A stretch of DNA of 64,000 nt from Gracilibacillus massiliensis (GCF_001458115.1 NZ_CZRP01000013.1:558001-622000); one strand, 5' to 3'; counted from the stretch's first letter, positions 1 to 9,222 are shown. Notes: generated by a model not told the origin, from the sequence alone. Program-made: numbers and translations.

Positions 1-69
1 TTTCACATTACTAACCTCCCTTTGTTTTCAGATGATAATAGTATAATATTACTAATTACAAAAAGCAAT
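1..69 (-). promoter_or_regulatory. Promoter and start of a gene leaving the left edge
   Basis: Read on the minus strand there is a TTGCTT -35 (64-69), an 18-nt spacer and a TATACT -10 (40-45). An AAAGGGAGG ribosome-binding site (15-23) then sits 8 nt before a GTG codon at 4-6. Only two codons of the gene lie in the window, so its product cannot be named. The gene is divergent from ytoQ. Confidence 0.45.
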
Positions 70-102
70 GAGCCACTGTTTTTACTGGATCTAGGGACTA
101 CT

Positions 103-116
103 ACAAACGTTTACAA
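103..116 (-). promoter_or_regulatory. Weak cre-like palindrome between divergent genes
   Basis: The minus strand reads TGTAAACGTTTGTA, which matches the CcpA cre consensus TGWAANCGNTNWCA except near its 3' end. It lies upstream of both the left-edge gene and ytoQ. The match is imperfect, so CcpA binding is only a possibility. Confidence 0.25.
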
Positions 117-162
117 CATGGTAAAATGATAGTTAATACTTACAGTCAAGGGAGAGATGATA

Positions 163-603
163 ATGAACTTAACCGTCTACTTAGCAGGACAAATACATGA
201 TGACTGGCGTAAAGAGGTGGAAGAAAAAGCAAATCACAAGAAACTATCGTTAGAATTTGTTGGTCCACAAACAGACCATGCTCGCTCAGATAATGTCGGG
301 GAAGATATTTTAGGTGAACAACCCGGTAATGTGTTTAAAGATGATGCTGCTTCGGCCATTAACAATTTGAGAACACAGGTGCTTATGCAAAAATCTGATA
401 TCGTCATTGCTCTTTTCGGTGAAAAATATAAACAGTGGAACACGGCAATGGACGCTAGTACTGCATTAGCTCTAAACAAGCCAACTATTATTGTTAGACC
501 AGAATCTCTTATCCATCCGCTTAAAGAATTATCGAACAAAGCGAATGTGACAGTGGAAACAGTGGAGCAAGCAATAGAAGTAATTTCATATATTTTCGAA
601 TAA
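163..603 (+). CDS. ytoQ: YtoQ family protein
   Basis: A 146-residue soluble protein recognised as YtoQ-like from its opening MNLTVYLAGQIH and the segments TDHARSDNVGEDILG and SDIVIALFGEKYKQWNTAMD. The fold resembles the nucleoside 2-deoxyribosyltransferase group, but I know of no assigned reaction for YtoQ. Two in-frame ATG codons are available, at 157 and 163. The AAGGGAGAG ribosome-binding site (148-156) abuts the first, so the second is the better start. The gene stands alone between a divergent upstream gene and a shared terminator, and is unrelated to the sugar genes. Family assignment is fairly secure; function is unknown. Confidence 0.85.
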   Translation: MNLTVYLAGQIHDDWRKEVEEKANHKKLSLEFVGPQTDHARSDNVGEDILGEQPGNVFKDDAASAINNLRTQVLMQKSDIVIALFGEKYKQWNTAMDASTALALNKPTIIVRPESLIHPLKELSNKANVTVETVEQAIEVISYIFE

Positions 604-642
604 AAAAAGGGAAGTCAGTTAATTAGGCTGACTTCCTTTTTA
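603..642. terminator. Bidirectional terminator
   Basis: GGAAGTCAG (609-617) pairs with CTGACTTCC (628-636). A-rich sequence lies on one side and T-rich on the other, so the hairpin can end both ytoQ and the convergent ROK gene, whose stop codon lies inside it. Confidence 0.85.
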
Positions 643-1902
643 CATATTTTGAGATAATGTATTTATACCCATCTCCCGTTTCAAAGACAAGCTTCCTAAT
701 AAGAGTTCGTTTATCCACTGACTTGCAGCGCCTAGTGCGATCGTATGATCCATTAAATTAGATTTCACAACTTCTAATTTTTTCGTATTTGTTTTTAAAG
801 CATGTTTGGCAAAAGAATCGACGAGAGAAGAATACGTTTCTTTTGAAGCATTACTTATTAGGCTTCCCGTTAAAATGATCTTTTCAGGATTAATAATATT
901 TACTAAAGTAGAAACAGCAATTCCTACATATCTAGCAGCTTCTTCTACCACATTCAATACTAGGGCATCCCCCTTAATTAAAGCTTCATACACATCTGAG
1001 ATCATGATGTCATCAGGTACCTCTCTTACGTCATGCAATATTGTAGGAAAACCCTTCTTCATTTTTTTCTGTATCTGTTCCAAAATTGATGCTTCACTTG
1101 CGAGTGCCTCCAGACAACCATAATTACCACATGTACATAACGGTCCATCACCATCCACTATTGTATGCCCAATCTGACCGGCACCAAAATCAATACCATG
1201 AAATATTTTACGATCAATCATAATACCTGCACCGATACCGTAGTCCACATTCACAACAATAAATGAGTTCTCTTCTTTCGCGTCCCCAAACCAGGATTCG
1301 GCCAAAGTTAAGGCGTTACAATCATTATCAACCAAAACTGGTAAATCGATGGCTCTCTCTAACTGTTCTTTAATCGGTACGTTTTCCCAGTCTAGATGAG
1401 GTGGATAAATCGCGACACCCTTCTGATAGTCTACAATTCCATGCATCCCCACACCAATACCTAAAAATTCGGAACGGTGAAATCCCTTTTTTTGTAATAG
1501 ATGGTTAATTACTAAAGTGATCTTATTAATCAGAGGTTCTGGTGATGTATTATGGGGCAAATCTTCAGATTGGTGAACCAACTTTTCCCCCTTGAGATTA
1601 TAAATGCCTATTGTAATATGCTTAGAAGTAATTCCCACACCTATAACTTTTAAGGTTTTTTCTTCGATATCATATAGAGTTGGGAATCTACCTCTATCTG
1701 TTTTTGATGCTCCGATATTTTTTATTAATTGATAGTTTTCTAACTTATCTACAATATCTGCAATTGCTGGTAATGTAAGTCCTGTTTGTTTCGCCAAAGT
1801 AGACTTAGAAGTAGCACCATTTTTCATTAAAATACGCAAAATTAATTTTTGATTATATTGTTTCATCATGTCTTTACTGATTCGCTGTGTGGTATTGTAC
1901 AT
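640..1902 (-). CDS. ROK-family transcriptional repressor (XylR/NagC type)
   Basis: A 420-residue regulator. Residues about 10-70 form a winged helix-turn-helix (SKSTLAKQTGLTLPAIADIVDKL). The rest is a ROK sugar-kinase-like domain with VDNDCNALTLAESWFG at 191-206 and the zinc signature CTCGNYGCLE (Cys256, Cys258, Cys263, with His246 nearby). ROK repressors usually lose DNA when their domain binds a sugar. The gene is divergent from the GH2/TPR operon, and nearly identical 20-bp elements overlap both promoters. It therefore most likely represses that operon and itself. The inducer is unknown. The start is supported by AGGGAG ahead of the ATG. Confidence 0.9.
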   Translation of the reverse strand: MYNTTQRISKDMMKQYNQKLILRILMKNGATSKSTLAKQTGLTLPAIADIVDKLENYQLIKNIGASKTDRGRFPTLYDIEEKTLKVIGVGITSKHITIGIYNLKGEKLVHQSEDLPHNTSPEPLINKITLVINHLLQKKGFHRSEFLGIGVGMHGIVDYQKGVAIYPPHLDWENVPIKEQLERAIDLPVLVDNDCNALTLAESWFGDAKEENSFIVVNVDYGIGAGIMIDRKIFHGIDFGAGQIGHTIVDGDGPLCTCGNYGCLEALASEASILEQIQKKMKKGFPTILHDVREVPDDIMISDVYEALIKGDALVLNVVEEAARYVGIAVSTLVNIINPEKIILTGSLISNASKETYSSLVDSFAKHALKTNTKKLEVVKSNLMDHTIALGAASQWINELLLGSLSLKREMGINTLSQNM

Positions 1903-1928
1903 TTTGCATCTCCCTAAATTCTTACATT

Positions 1929-1958
1929 ATCTTATTAAAGTAAGTTTACTAAATACAA
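1929..1958 (-). promoter_or_regulatory. ROK gene promoter with operator
   Basis: On the minus strand TTGTAT (1953-1958) and TAAGAT (1929-1934) are separated by 18 nt. The spacer is filled by a 20-bp element (1932-1951) that matches the one in the GH2 promoter at 18 of 20 positions. This arrangement suggests autorepression. Confidence 0.55.
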
Positions 1959-2029
1959 GTTTATTAAAATTATTTTAAATAATCAAGTCCCTCTTCATTA
2001 GAATAAACACAAATATTCGCAAAAATAAT

Positions 2030-2059
2030 TTGACTTTATTAAAGTGACTTTACTATAAT
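2030..2059 (+). promoter_or_regulatory. GH2 operon promoter with ROK operator
   Basis: TTGACT (2030-2035) and TATAAT (2054-2059) are 18 nt apart. The spacer holds the perfect palindrome TAAAGTGACTTTA (2040-2052) within a 20-bp element (2036-2055) repeated before the ROK gene. A repressor bound here would block RNA polymerase directly. Confidence 0.7.
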
Positions 2060-2062
2060 AAA

Positions 2063-2076
2063 AGAAACCGATTACA
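2063..2076 (+). promoter_or_regulatory. Candidate cre (CcpA) site
   Basis: AGAAACCGATTACA differs only slightly from TGWAANCGNTNWCA (A for T at the first position). It lies just downstream of the expected transcription start, a typical place for catabolite repression by roadblock. Confidence 0.45.
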
Positions 2077-2097
2077 ATCATGAAAAGGAGAATTCCA

Positions 2098-4872
2098 TTG
2101 TCTAATCAAACCACACTCAACCTAAACGGCGAATGGTCATTTAAATTAACACCAGAACAAACTAACGAAGTCAAGGTACCTGAAATATTTACTGATACCA
2201 TCCAAATACCTGGCTCCATTGAAGAACAAGGATTTGGAGACGCTTCCGATCACTTTCCAATTGGGACGTGGAAAAAGAAACGAGAATATGAAGGAATCGC
2301 ATGGTACTCCAAAGAAATAAAAGTACCAGAACACTTTAAAGATCACGACTTACAATTACATATCAATGGTGCTCGTTGGCATACAGAGCTTTGGATTAAT
2401 GGTACGCAAATATCAGAAAGCAATCGTTTAAGTGTTCCGCATGTATATGATATTACCAAACCGGTTCAACCAGGTACGAAAAATCGCGTCTCTATTAAAG
2501 TAGACAATCGTATGCAAATGGATCTGCAGGAAAGTCACATACATTCCTATCATACTGCAACCAATTGGGGCGGAATTACAGGTGGTATAGAACTTATTGC
2601 CAAGCCTCAAAATGGAATCCAAAATGTTAAAGTCGAGGCTAATCAAGCGACCTTACAAGCTATCATTAACTTAAAAGAGGAGCCAAATCAGCCAGTTACC
2701 ATTAAACAGACGGTAAAGGACGTAAAAGATTCAATCATCCTGACAGCAGAAGCAGAATTAATTAACCAACAAACAATACTAAAACTTCACACGAACGAGA
2801 AATTAGAAAACTGGTCACCTGAACATCCGAATTTATACTTCTATCAGGTAGAACTCATTGACAATCAACAAATAATCCAGACGGAAGAAATCCGATTCGG
2901 TGTTCGCTCTTTTTCAACAAAAGATCAACAGTTTCTCATCAATGACACACCTGTTTTTTTAAATGGCTATGTCGATTGTTGTGTTTTTCCACAAACAGGC
3001 TATCCAGTTCGGGATAAAGAGCATTACCATATGCAGTTTCAAACAGCAAAAAGGTACGGTTTCAATCATGTACGCTTACATGGCTGGACACCTCCTGAGC
3101 CATTTTGGGAAGCGGCTGATGAAGAAGGCATGCTTGTTCAAACAGAGTTGCCACAGTGGAGTGTCTACTATCGTGAGCGAGATCTTGATGCGCCTGAAGA
3201 CGTTCACACCTTTTACAAAAAAGAGTTGGAAATTATACTAAAAAAACTTTATCATCACCCATCATTCGTCATGTTAGCAATGGGCAATGAATTGATTAGC
3301 CAGGAGGGGCATCCACAACTAAATGAGTTAGTGGAATACGCAAAAACAATTGATGTTTCTAGGCTCTATACCGATAATACAGGGTTTGGTGAATTGCCTG
3401 GACATGATCGTGCAGGAGATTTCTATATTCCAACATTAAATTGGCATCCACCTTATCATATTAATGATGCAGCAGGACCTGACACTACGACAGATTATCG
3501 TGAAGTAACCAAGCTTGAGAATAAACCATTAATCGCTCATGAGCATGGACAATTCACAATGTATGCCCGTCCAGAGGAAGAAAAGAAATACAAAGGCATC
3601 TTAGAACCACACTGGCTGGATACGATTAATGCATCTATTGAAAAGAAAGGACTACAATCAAGAGTAGATGAATTTATCGAAGCTACTGGAAATCATCTCG
3701 CACGTGGATTGAAGGAAACCTTTGAAAAAGCGCGTAGGACACCAGGACTAGCAGGGATTCAATTACTAGATATCAGAGACTTCCCTGGTCAAGGACATGC
3801 CACTGTCGGTATTTTGGACGTGTTTTGGGATTCCAAAGGGATTATTTCAGAAAAAGCTTTTCGACAGTTTAGTAACGATATTGTTCTATTAGCTAGAAGC
3901 GATAAAAGAACATTTTATGATAAGGAGACTTTGACAGCTCAAGTCGATGTATCGTATTTTGGTAAATCAATCGAGAATTTGACTTTAGAATGGCAATTGA
4001 CCGACGAAAATAAAGTAGTTCGATCTGGTGAAATCAATAACATTCATTTAACAGGTCAAGGCTTACAACCGATAGAAATTATTCAAATACCATTAGAAAC
4101 AGACAGTGCAAAACCTCTTACATTTCATCTGAATTTGACTCAGAATAATGAAGCATTAGCAACAAATAACTGGGATTATTGGATCTATCCGAGACCTTTG
4201 CTTCCCGATAATATCGACAGAATTTGGACCAATATCCCAACATTACGTTCTGTCCTGTACGGTGCTCGATTTGAAGATAAGATAGGGATTAACCAACACA
4301 GTTTTCAAAAAGACCCCAATGTTGATCTTGTCATTTCGGATCAATTATCTCGAGATGTGATCCAACATGTTGTCGATGGAGGAACGGTTTGGTTAATGTC
4401 AGAAAATCAACAGGATGAAATTTTAACAAGATACTTACCAACCTTTTGGAATTACTTATGGTTTCCTGAGCAACAAGGAACAACAATGGGAATGAAAATT
4501 CATCAACATCCAGTATTACAAAGATTCCCACATGATGCTTTTTCCAATTGGCAATGGTTTCACCTAGTCAATCAAACAGGCGCATTGAATATCGACAGTG
4601 TTCCACAAATTAAGCCCATTATAGAAGTGATCGACAACTTTAACCGATTAAAAAGACTAACCTATATGTTTGAAGCAAAGGTTGGACGCGGGAAATTATT
4701 TGTTACAAGCCTAAATACCAAAGAACCGGCAGATTTGAAGCGACCAGAAACCCAGACTTTATTGCTTGAAATTATTGATTATTTGAACAGCAAACAGTTT
4801 CAGCCAACTGCAGAACTGACAATGAGCGAATTGTTAGGCATTTTTAAAGTAACGGCTATTGTCCATCGTTAA
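2098..4872 (+). CDS. Glycoside hydrolase family 2 enzyme (beta-galactosidase/beta-glucuronidase type)
   Basis: An exo-acting retaining glycosidase, cytoplasmic because no signal peptide is visible. It has a jelly-roll sugar-binding N-terminus (LNGEWSFKL onward), an immunoglobulin-like domain and a TIM barrel. The acid/base Glu lies in MLAMGNEL (about residue 398) and the probable nucleophile Glu in PLIAHEHGQ (about 482). The C-terminal 300 residues are beta-rich extra domains. An in-frame ATG exists at 2080, but it has no ribosome-binding site and would leave a very short leader. AAAAGGAG (2083-2090) is ideally spaced for TTG at 2098, giving 924 residues. The TPR gene follows after 14 nt. GH2 subfamily and sugar cannot be decided by reading; galactoside or glucuronide is likely. 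Confidence 0.88.
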   Translation: MSNQTTLNLNGEWSFKLTPEQTNEVKVPEIFTDTIQIPGSIEEQGFGDASDHFPIGTWKKKREYEGIAWYSKEIKVPEHFKDHDLQLHINGARWHTELWINGTQISESNRLSVPHVYDITKPVQPGTKNRVSIKVDNRMQMDLQESHIHSYHTATNWGGITGGIELIAKPQNGIQNVKVEANQATLQAIINLKEEPNQPVTIKQTVKDVKDSIILTAEAELINQQTILKLHTNEKLENWSPEHPNLYFYQVELIDNQQIIQTEEIRFGVRSFSTKDQQFLINDTPVFLNGYVDCCVFPQTGYPVRDKEHYHMQFQTAKRYGFNHVRLHGWTPPEPFWEAADEEGMLVQTELPQWSVYYRERDLDAPEDVHTFYKKELEIILKKLYHHPSFVMLAMGNELISQEGHPQLNELVEYAKTIDVSRLYTDNTGFGELPGHDRAGDFYIPTLNWHPPYHINDAAGPDTTTDYREVTKLENKPLIAHEHGQFTMYARPEEEKKYKGILEPHWLDTINASIEKKGLQSRVDEFIEATGNHLARGLKETFEKARRTPGLAGIQLLDIRDFPGQGHATVGILDVFWDSKGIISEKAFRQFSNDIVLLARSDKRTFYDKETLTAQVDVSYFGKSIENLTLEWQLTDENKVVRSGEINNIHLTGQGLQPIEIIQIPLETDSAKPLTFHLNLTQNNEALATNNWDYWIYPRPLLPDNIDRIWTNIPTLRSVLYGARFEDKIGINQHSFQKDPNVDLVISDQLSRDVIQHVVDGGTVWLMSENQQDEILTRYLPTFWNYLWFPEQQGTTMGMKIHQHPVLQRFPHDAFSNWQWFHLVNQTGALNIDSVPQIKPIIEVIDNFNRLKRLTYMFEAKVGRGKLFVTSLNTKEPADLKRPETQTLLLEIIDYLNSKQFQPTAELTMSELLGIFKVTAIVHR

Positions 4873-4886
4873 GGAGGAAAGAAAGC

Positions 4887-7800
4887 ATGACAACAACTAC
4901 TGTAAACGTATATGAACGGGACGTAACCATCCCAACCTACCCGGTAGGTAAAGCAGAGAAAAATCCAATGTTTTTAGAAAAAAGAGTTTATCAAGGAAGC
5001 TCAGGAAAAGTCTATCCCCATCCAATAATAGAAAAAATTTACGATGATAAAGAAGATCAAACGTATCGATTAGTCATTATGGAAAATGATTATCTTTATG
5101 TTGAATTAATGCCTGAAATCGGTGGACGAATTTACCGGGCACTTGATAAAACAAACGATTACGATTTTGTCTATTATAATGAAGTAATCAAGCCGGCATT
5201 AGTCGGATTGGCAGGCCCATGGATTTCTGGAGGTATTGAATTTAACTGGCCTCAACATCATCGCCCCAATACATTTGGACCTGTTGAATATACGATAGAA
5301 CAACAGGATGATGGCAGCCAAACGGTCTGGATGAGTGAAATTGATCGAATGTACGGCACCAAAGGCATGGCCGGCTTCACACTTCATCCTAATAAAGCTG
5401 TTATTGAAATTACCGGCCAGTTATACAATCGTACAGCACAATCGCAAACCTTTCTATGGTGGGCAAATCCTGCGATACCGGTAAATGATCATACCCAATC
5501 GATTTTTCCACCTGATGTTCGTTTTGTTTTCGATCATGGCAAAAGAGATGTATCGAACTTTCCAATTGCAACAGGTGAATATTACAAAATGGATTATTCT
5601 GCAGGTGTTGATATTTCGAAATATAAAAACATACCTGTTCCTACATCTTATATGGTCCATCATTCCAACTATAACTTTGTCGGAAACTATGATTTTAACA
5701 AGCAATCAGGAATCTATCACGTGTCGAATCGTCATCTGTCCCCAGGGAAAAAACAATGGACTTGGGGAAGTGGTGATTTTGGCAAAGCATGGGATCGCAA
5801 TTTAACCGATGAGAATGGGCCATATGTTGAATTAATGACAGGTGTTTTCACCGACAATCAGCCAGATTTCACATGGTTGCAGCCGTATGAAGAAAAACGA
5901 TTCACACAATTTTTCATGCCCTATAAAGATATCGGCGCTATAAAAAATGCCAGTGTCGATGCAGCAGTCAATCTCGAATTAAAGAATGGTACGCTAACAG
6001 CTGGTGTTTATACAACCGCTCCATTTAAAAAGATTCGGACCATTATTAGACACCAACAATCCTTATGGAAAGAGTTCACATTCGATGCCACTCCTGAAAA
6101 AGGATGGGTGAAGTCTTTTGAAGTACATGATACGGATCAAATTCATGACTTTAAAATTGAAGTGTTAACAGAAAGCGATCAAACATTAGTCGATTTTCAA
6201 GCAGAGGCTCCGTCGATTGAAGAAATACCGGAAGCAGCCAAAGCAATTGAAGCACCCGAATCCCTACAGCATAATGAAGACCTTTTTCTTGCTGGACAGC
6301 ATTTAGAACAATACCGTCATGCTACCTTCGAACCCGAGGATTATTATCTGGAGGGATTGAAAAGAAATCATAAAGACTATCGGATGAACAATGCATATGG
6401 TCAACTACTACTTCGCAAAGGGCAATTAAAAGAAAGTGAAGACTATTTACGCAAAGCAGTCACAACATTAACTAGGCATAACCCAAACCCTTATGAGATG
6501 GAACCCTATTACTACCTTGGTGTATGTCTTCAATTACAAGGAAAACGAACAGACGCATACGATATTTTATACAAAGCAACATGGAGCGGATTATGGAAAG
6601 ATAAGGCACTTAGTCAATTAGCGATGATTGCTTATTATAACGGTGATATCGAAACAGCATTATCTCATGCAGAAGATGCGCTTGCACTCAATCAACATAA
6701 TCTAATCGTCCGAAATCTAAAAGCAGCCTGTTTAAGGGAATTAGGAGATATCGATAGCTCTCTTACGTTTATTAAAAAAACGATCACCATTGATCCAGCA
6801 GACTTTGGAGCTCGCTTTGAATTATATTTGACTTATAGAACTCAAGGTACAAAACAAAAAGTAACGGAAACATGGCAAACATTGTCTAAGCTTACACGTG
6901 GGGAATCACGTAATTATCTTTTCTTGGCACAGGACCTGTTTTTATCAGGAAGATTTAGCGATATTGAGTTATTGTTAACTTCGATAACCGCCAAATCAAA
7001 TCCAATGGTCAGCTATTACCTTGGCTATGCGGTACACAAACAAGGTCGTATTCAAGAAGCACTTAACTTTTATCAGCAAGCCAATCAATTGGCTGCAGAT
7101 TATTGTTTCCCAAATCATCTTTATGATGCAATTGTCTTGGAACATGCAATCGAAAACGATAATCAGCAGGATAAAGCGCATTATTATCTAGGAAATTTAT
7201 TTTATGACAAAAAAAGATACGAGGAGGCAGCGAATCACTGGCTACAGTCCATAGCCATTAACGCTAATTTCCCAACCGTCTATCGAAATCTTGCTTTTTA
7301 CTATTACAATAAAAAAGCCAATCAGGAAAAAGCAAAGGAAGTACTTGAAAAAGCTTTTGCTTTAGACCGAAACGACGCCAGAGTGTTCTATGAATTAGAT
7401 CAACTCTACAAAAAGATTGGTGTTTCACCGGTGAAACGCATCGACTATTTAGAGCAAAACATGAATCTTGTTGAAGAACGTGATGATCTTTATGTAGAAT
7501 ATCTTACATTACAAAATATCTTAGGATATCATAAAAAAACATTACCATTAATCAACCGACGTCAGTTCCACCCATGGGAAGGTGGCGAAGGAAAAATCAC
7601 CAAACAATATATTGCCACCCATGTCGGGCAAGCAGTAACTGCTATCGACAAAAAGGACTATAACCAAGCGATTAATCTCTTACAAGAAGCGAAAAGTTTT
7701 CCAAAAAATCTGGGAGAAGGTAAATTACATGGTGCACAGGAGAACGATATAGATTATTGGTTAGGTGTTGCTTATTCTGCCAATCAACAGCAACAGGAAG

Positions 7801-8207
7801 CTACAAATTATTGGAGGAAAGCATCACGCGGACACAGTGAACCAACAACGGCCATGTATTATAATGATCAACCGCCAGAGATGATTTTTTATCAAGGTTT
7901 AGCACACCTCCAGTTAGGCGAAACAGATATCGCTAATGGCAAATTCAATACATTAATCGATTATGGAAAAACACAATTATTCAAAGAACTATCTATTGAT
8001 TATTTCGCTGTTTCCTTACCTGATTTTCTTGTGTTTGACGAAAATATGGACCAAAAAAACAAAGTCCACTGTCTTTTTATGATCGCACTCGGACAAATCG
8101 GCAAACAGCAAACACAAAAGGCTAGAGAAAATTTAGAAAAAGTACTACAGCTACAACCAAGCCACCAGGAAGCCATCTGGCACTTGCAAAATATAAATAG
8201 ATTCTAA
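4887..8207 (+). CDS. DUF5107 mutarotase-like protein with C-terminal TPR repeats
   Basis: A 1106-residue protein with no signal peptide. Residues about 15-350 match the DUF5107 family (LMPEIGGRIYRALDK, GPWISGGIEFNWPQHHRP, FLWWANPA), a beta-sandwich related to galactose mutarotases. A beta-rich section follows, and from about residue 470 to the end there are many tetratricopeptide-like helical pairs (YYLGVCLQLQGKRTDAYDIL, HYYLGNLFYDKKRYEEAANHW). It has a textbook AAGGAGG site and lies 14 nt after GH2, so the two are co-transcribed and probably act on the same glycan. I know of no firm biochemical role for the family. It could be a sugar epimerase, a lyase-like enzyme or a scaffold for GH2. Confidence 0.85.
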   Translation: MTTTTVNVYERDVTIPTYPVGKAEKNPMFLEKRVYQGSSGKVYPHPIIEKIYDDKEDQTYRLVIMENDYLYVELMPEIGGRIYRALDKTNDYDFVYYNEVIKPALVGLAGPWISGGIEFNWPQHHRPNTFGPVEYTIEQQDDGSQTVWMSEIDRMYGTKGMAGFTLHPNKAVIEITGQLYNRTAQSQTFLWWANPAIPVNDHTQSIFPPDVRFVFDHGKRDVSNFPIATGEYYKMDYSAGVDISKYKNIPVPTSYMVHHSNYNFVGNYDFNKQSGIYHVSNRHLSPGKKQWTWGSGDFGKAWDRNLTDENGPYVELMTGVFTDNQPDFTWLQPYEEKRFTQFFMPYKDIGAIKNASVDAAVNLELKNGTLTAGVYTTAPFKKIRTIIRHQQSLWKEFTFDATPEKGWVKSFEVHDTDQIHDFKIEVLTESDQTLVDFQAEAPSIEEIPEAAKAIEAPESLQHNEDLFLAGQHLEQYRHATFEPEDYYLEGLKRNHKDYRMNNAYGQLLLRKGQLKESEDYLRKAVTTLTRHNPNPYEMEPYYYLGVCLQLQGKRTDAYDILYKATWSGLWKDKALSQLAMIAYYNGDIETALSHAEDALALNQHNLIVRNLKAACLRELGDIDSSLTFIKKTITIDPADFGARFELYLTYRTQGTKQKVTETWQTLSKLTRGESRNYLFLAQDLFLSGRFSDIELLLTSITAKSNPMVSYYLGYAVHKQGRIQEALNFYQQANQLAADYCFPNHLYDAIVLEHAIENDNQQDKAHYYLGNLFYDKKRYEEAANHWLQSIAINANFPTVYRNLAFYYYNKKANQEKAKEVLEKAFALDRNDARVFYELDQLYKKIGVSPVKRIDYLEQNMNLVEERDDLYVEYLTLQNILGYHKKTLPLINRRQFHPWEGGEGKITKQYIATHVGQAVTAIDKKDYNQAINLLQEAKSFPKNLGEGKLHGAQENDIDYWLGVAYSANQQQQEATNYWRKASRGHSEPTTAMYYNDQPPEMIFYQGLAHLQLGETDIANGKFNTLIDYGKTQLFKELSIDYFAVSLPDFLVFDENMDQKNKVHCLFMIALGQIGKQQTQKARENLEKVLQLQPSHQEAIWHLQNINRF

Positions 8208-8218
8208 GTAGCAATAGG

Positions 8219-8255
8219 AACCGAACTACAAATCAAAGTAGTTCGGTTATTTTTT
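8219..8255 (+). terminator. Rho-independent terminator of the GH2/TPR operon
   Basis: AACCGAACTAC (8219-8229) pairs perfectly with GTAGTTCGGTT (8238-8248), followed by a T-run. It closes the operon 12 nt after the TPR gene's stop codon. Confidence 0.9.
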
Positions 8256-8276
8256 AAAGAAATTAAAATGTAAGCC

Positions 8277-8305
8277 TTTTCATTTTGTCAAAAAAATGCG
8301 ATAAT
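8277..8305 (+). promoter_or_regulatory. Promoter of the glycerophosphodiesterase gene
   Basis: TTTTCA (8277-8282), a 17-nt spacer and an extended -10 TGCGATAAT ending at 8305. It lies after the preceding terminator, so the next gene is a separate unit. Confidence 0.5.
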
Positions 8306-8356
8306 TGTTCTATAGAAACAGATAAGAAAGTCTTACAGCGAAGAAGGTGCAGTCAT

Positions 8357-9178
8357 ATGTCATTATTGTCCATTGTTAAAAGCAGTTTTATTCTCGTATT
8401 GATCAGTAGTAGCTTAGTTATCACATTCGGTTTTGTAACGAAACCTGTTAAAACCGTACCACTTCATGAAGATACGATACTTGTCGCCCATCGTGGAGCC
8501 TCTTATCATGCCCCTGAGAACACTTTAGGAGCCTTCCAAAGAGGGATTGAGCTAAATGCAGATTATTTAGAATGCGACGTCCAATTATCAAAGGATGGTC
8601 ATGTTGTGATCATGCATGATAAACGAATCGATCGTACCACCAACTATACTGGCATGGTTAAAGATATGACACTAGAAGAATTGAAGAAAGTCGATGCTGG
8701 TCTCATGTTCAGCACAGATTATATCGGTGAAGAGATTCTCACTTTGGAAGAATTGCTGATTGCCTTAAATCCAGGTGCAGGGATAATGATTGAAATTAAA
8801 TATCCAGATCTCTATCCTGAAATTGAAGAAAAAGTAGTCAATACTATTAAAGATTACCAAGATAAACATAATATCATCGTACAATCCTTTGATTTTGATG
8901 TCATTAAAAAAGTAAACGAAATGCTTCCTGACGTGGATACAGGTGTTATTGTATCCAAGAGGCAACTAAATACGACTGAGATTGCAGATTTAGCTAATTA
9001 TGTGAATGTTATAAACTATAATGTGAATTATTTGAGCAAAGAAATTGTAGAAGCTGCTCAAAAAAATGACATCATGGTTACCGCCTGGTCCATTAAAAAA
9101 CAAAAACATTTTAATAAAGCAATGGAATTAGGTGTTGACGGTATTGTGACTAATTTTCCAGATTGGATCACGAATTAA
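8357..9178 (+). CDS. Glycerophosphodiester phosphodiesterase (GlpQ/UgpQ-like), membrane-anchored or secreted
   Basis: Hydrolyses glycerophosphodiesters to glycerol-3-phosphate and an alcohol. The GDPD core is clear: VAHRGASYHAPENTLGAF near the N-terminus, DYLECDVQLSKDGHVVIMHD with the second catalytic His, then IMIEIK and a C-terminal NFPDW. A hydrophobic stretch at residues 6-26 (SIVKSSFILVLISSSLVITF) is a signal anchor or uncleaved signal, putting the enzyme outside or on the membrane. The reading frame extends upstream to a TTG at 8285, but AGAAGGTG before ATG 8357 fits better, giving 273 residues. Bounded by terminators, it is monocistronic. A role in phospholipid or teichoic acid glycerol salvage is inferred. 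Confidence 0.88.
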   Translation: MSLLSIVKSSFILVLISSSLVITFGFVTKPVKTVPLHEDTILVAHRGASYHAPENTLGAFQRGIELNADYLECDVQLSKDGHVVIMHDKRIDRTTNYTGMVKDMTLEELKKVDAGLMFSTDYIGEEILTLEELLIALNPGAGIMIEIKYPDLYPEIEEKVVNTIKDYQDKHNIIVQSFDFDVIKKVNEMLPDVDTGVIVSKRQLNTTEIADLANYVNVINYNVNYLSKEIVEAAQKNDIMVTAWSIKKQKHFNKAMELGVDGIVTNFPDWITN

Positions 9179-9216
9179 AAACAGCTAAGGAGAATACCTC
9201 CTTAGCTGTTTTTTAA
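9176..9216. terminator. Bidirectional terminator
   Basis: ACAGCTAAGGAG (9181-9192) pairs with CTCCTTAGCTGT (9198-9209) around a 5-nt loop, with A-run and T-run flanks. It serves both the phosphodiesterase gene and the convergent GH42 operon. Confidence 0.92.
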
Positions 9217-9222
9217 TACTTA

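Noticed and set aside
8285..8356. Cys-rich extension of the glycerophosphodiesterase (CDNCSIETDKK...)
   Set aside because: The TTG start coincides with promoter elements and has no ribosome-binding site; ATG 8357 gives a normal signal-anchor N-terminus.
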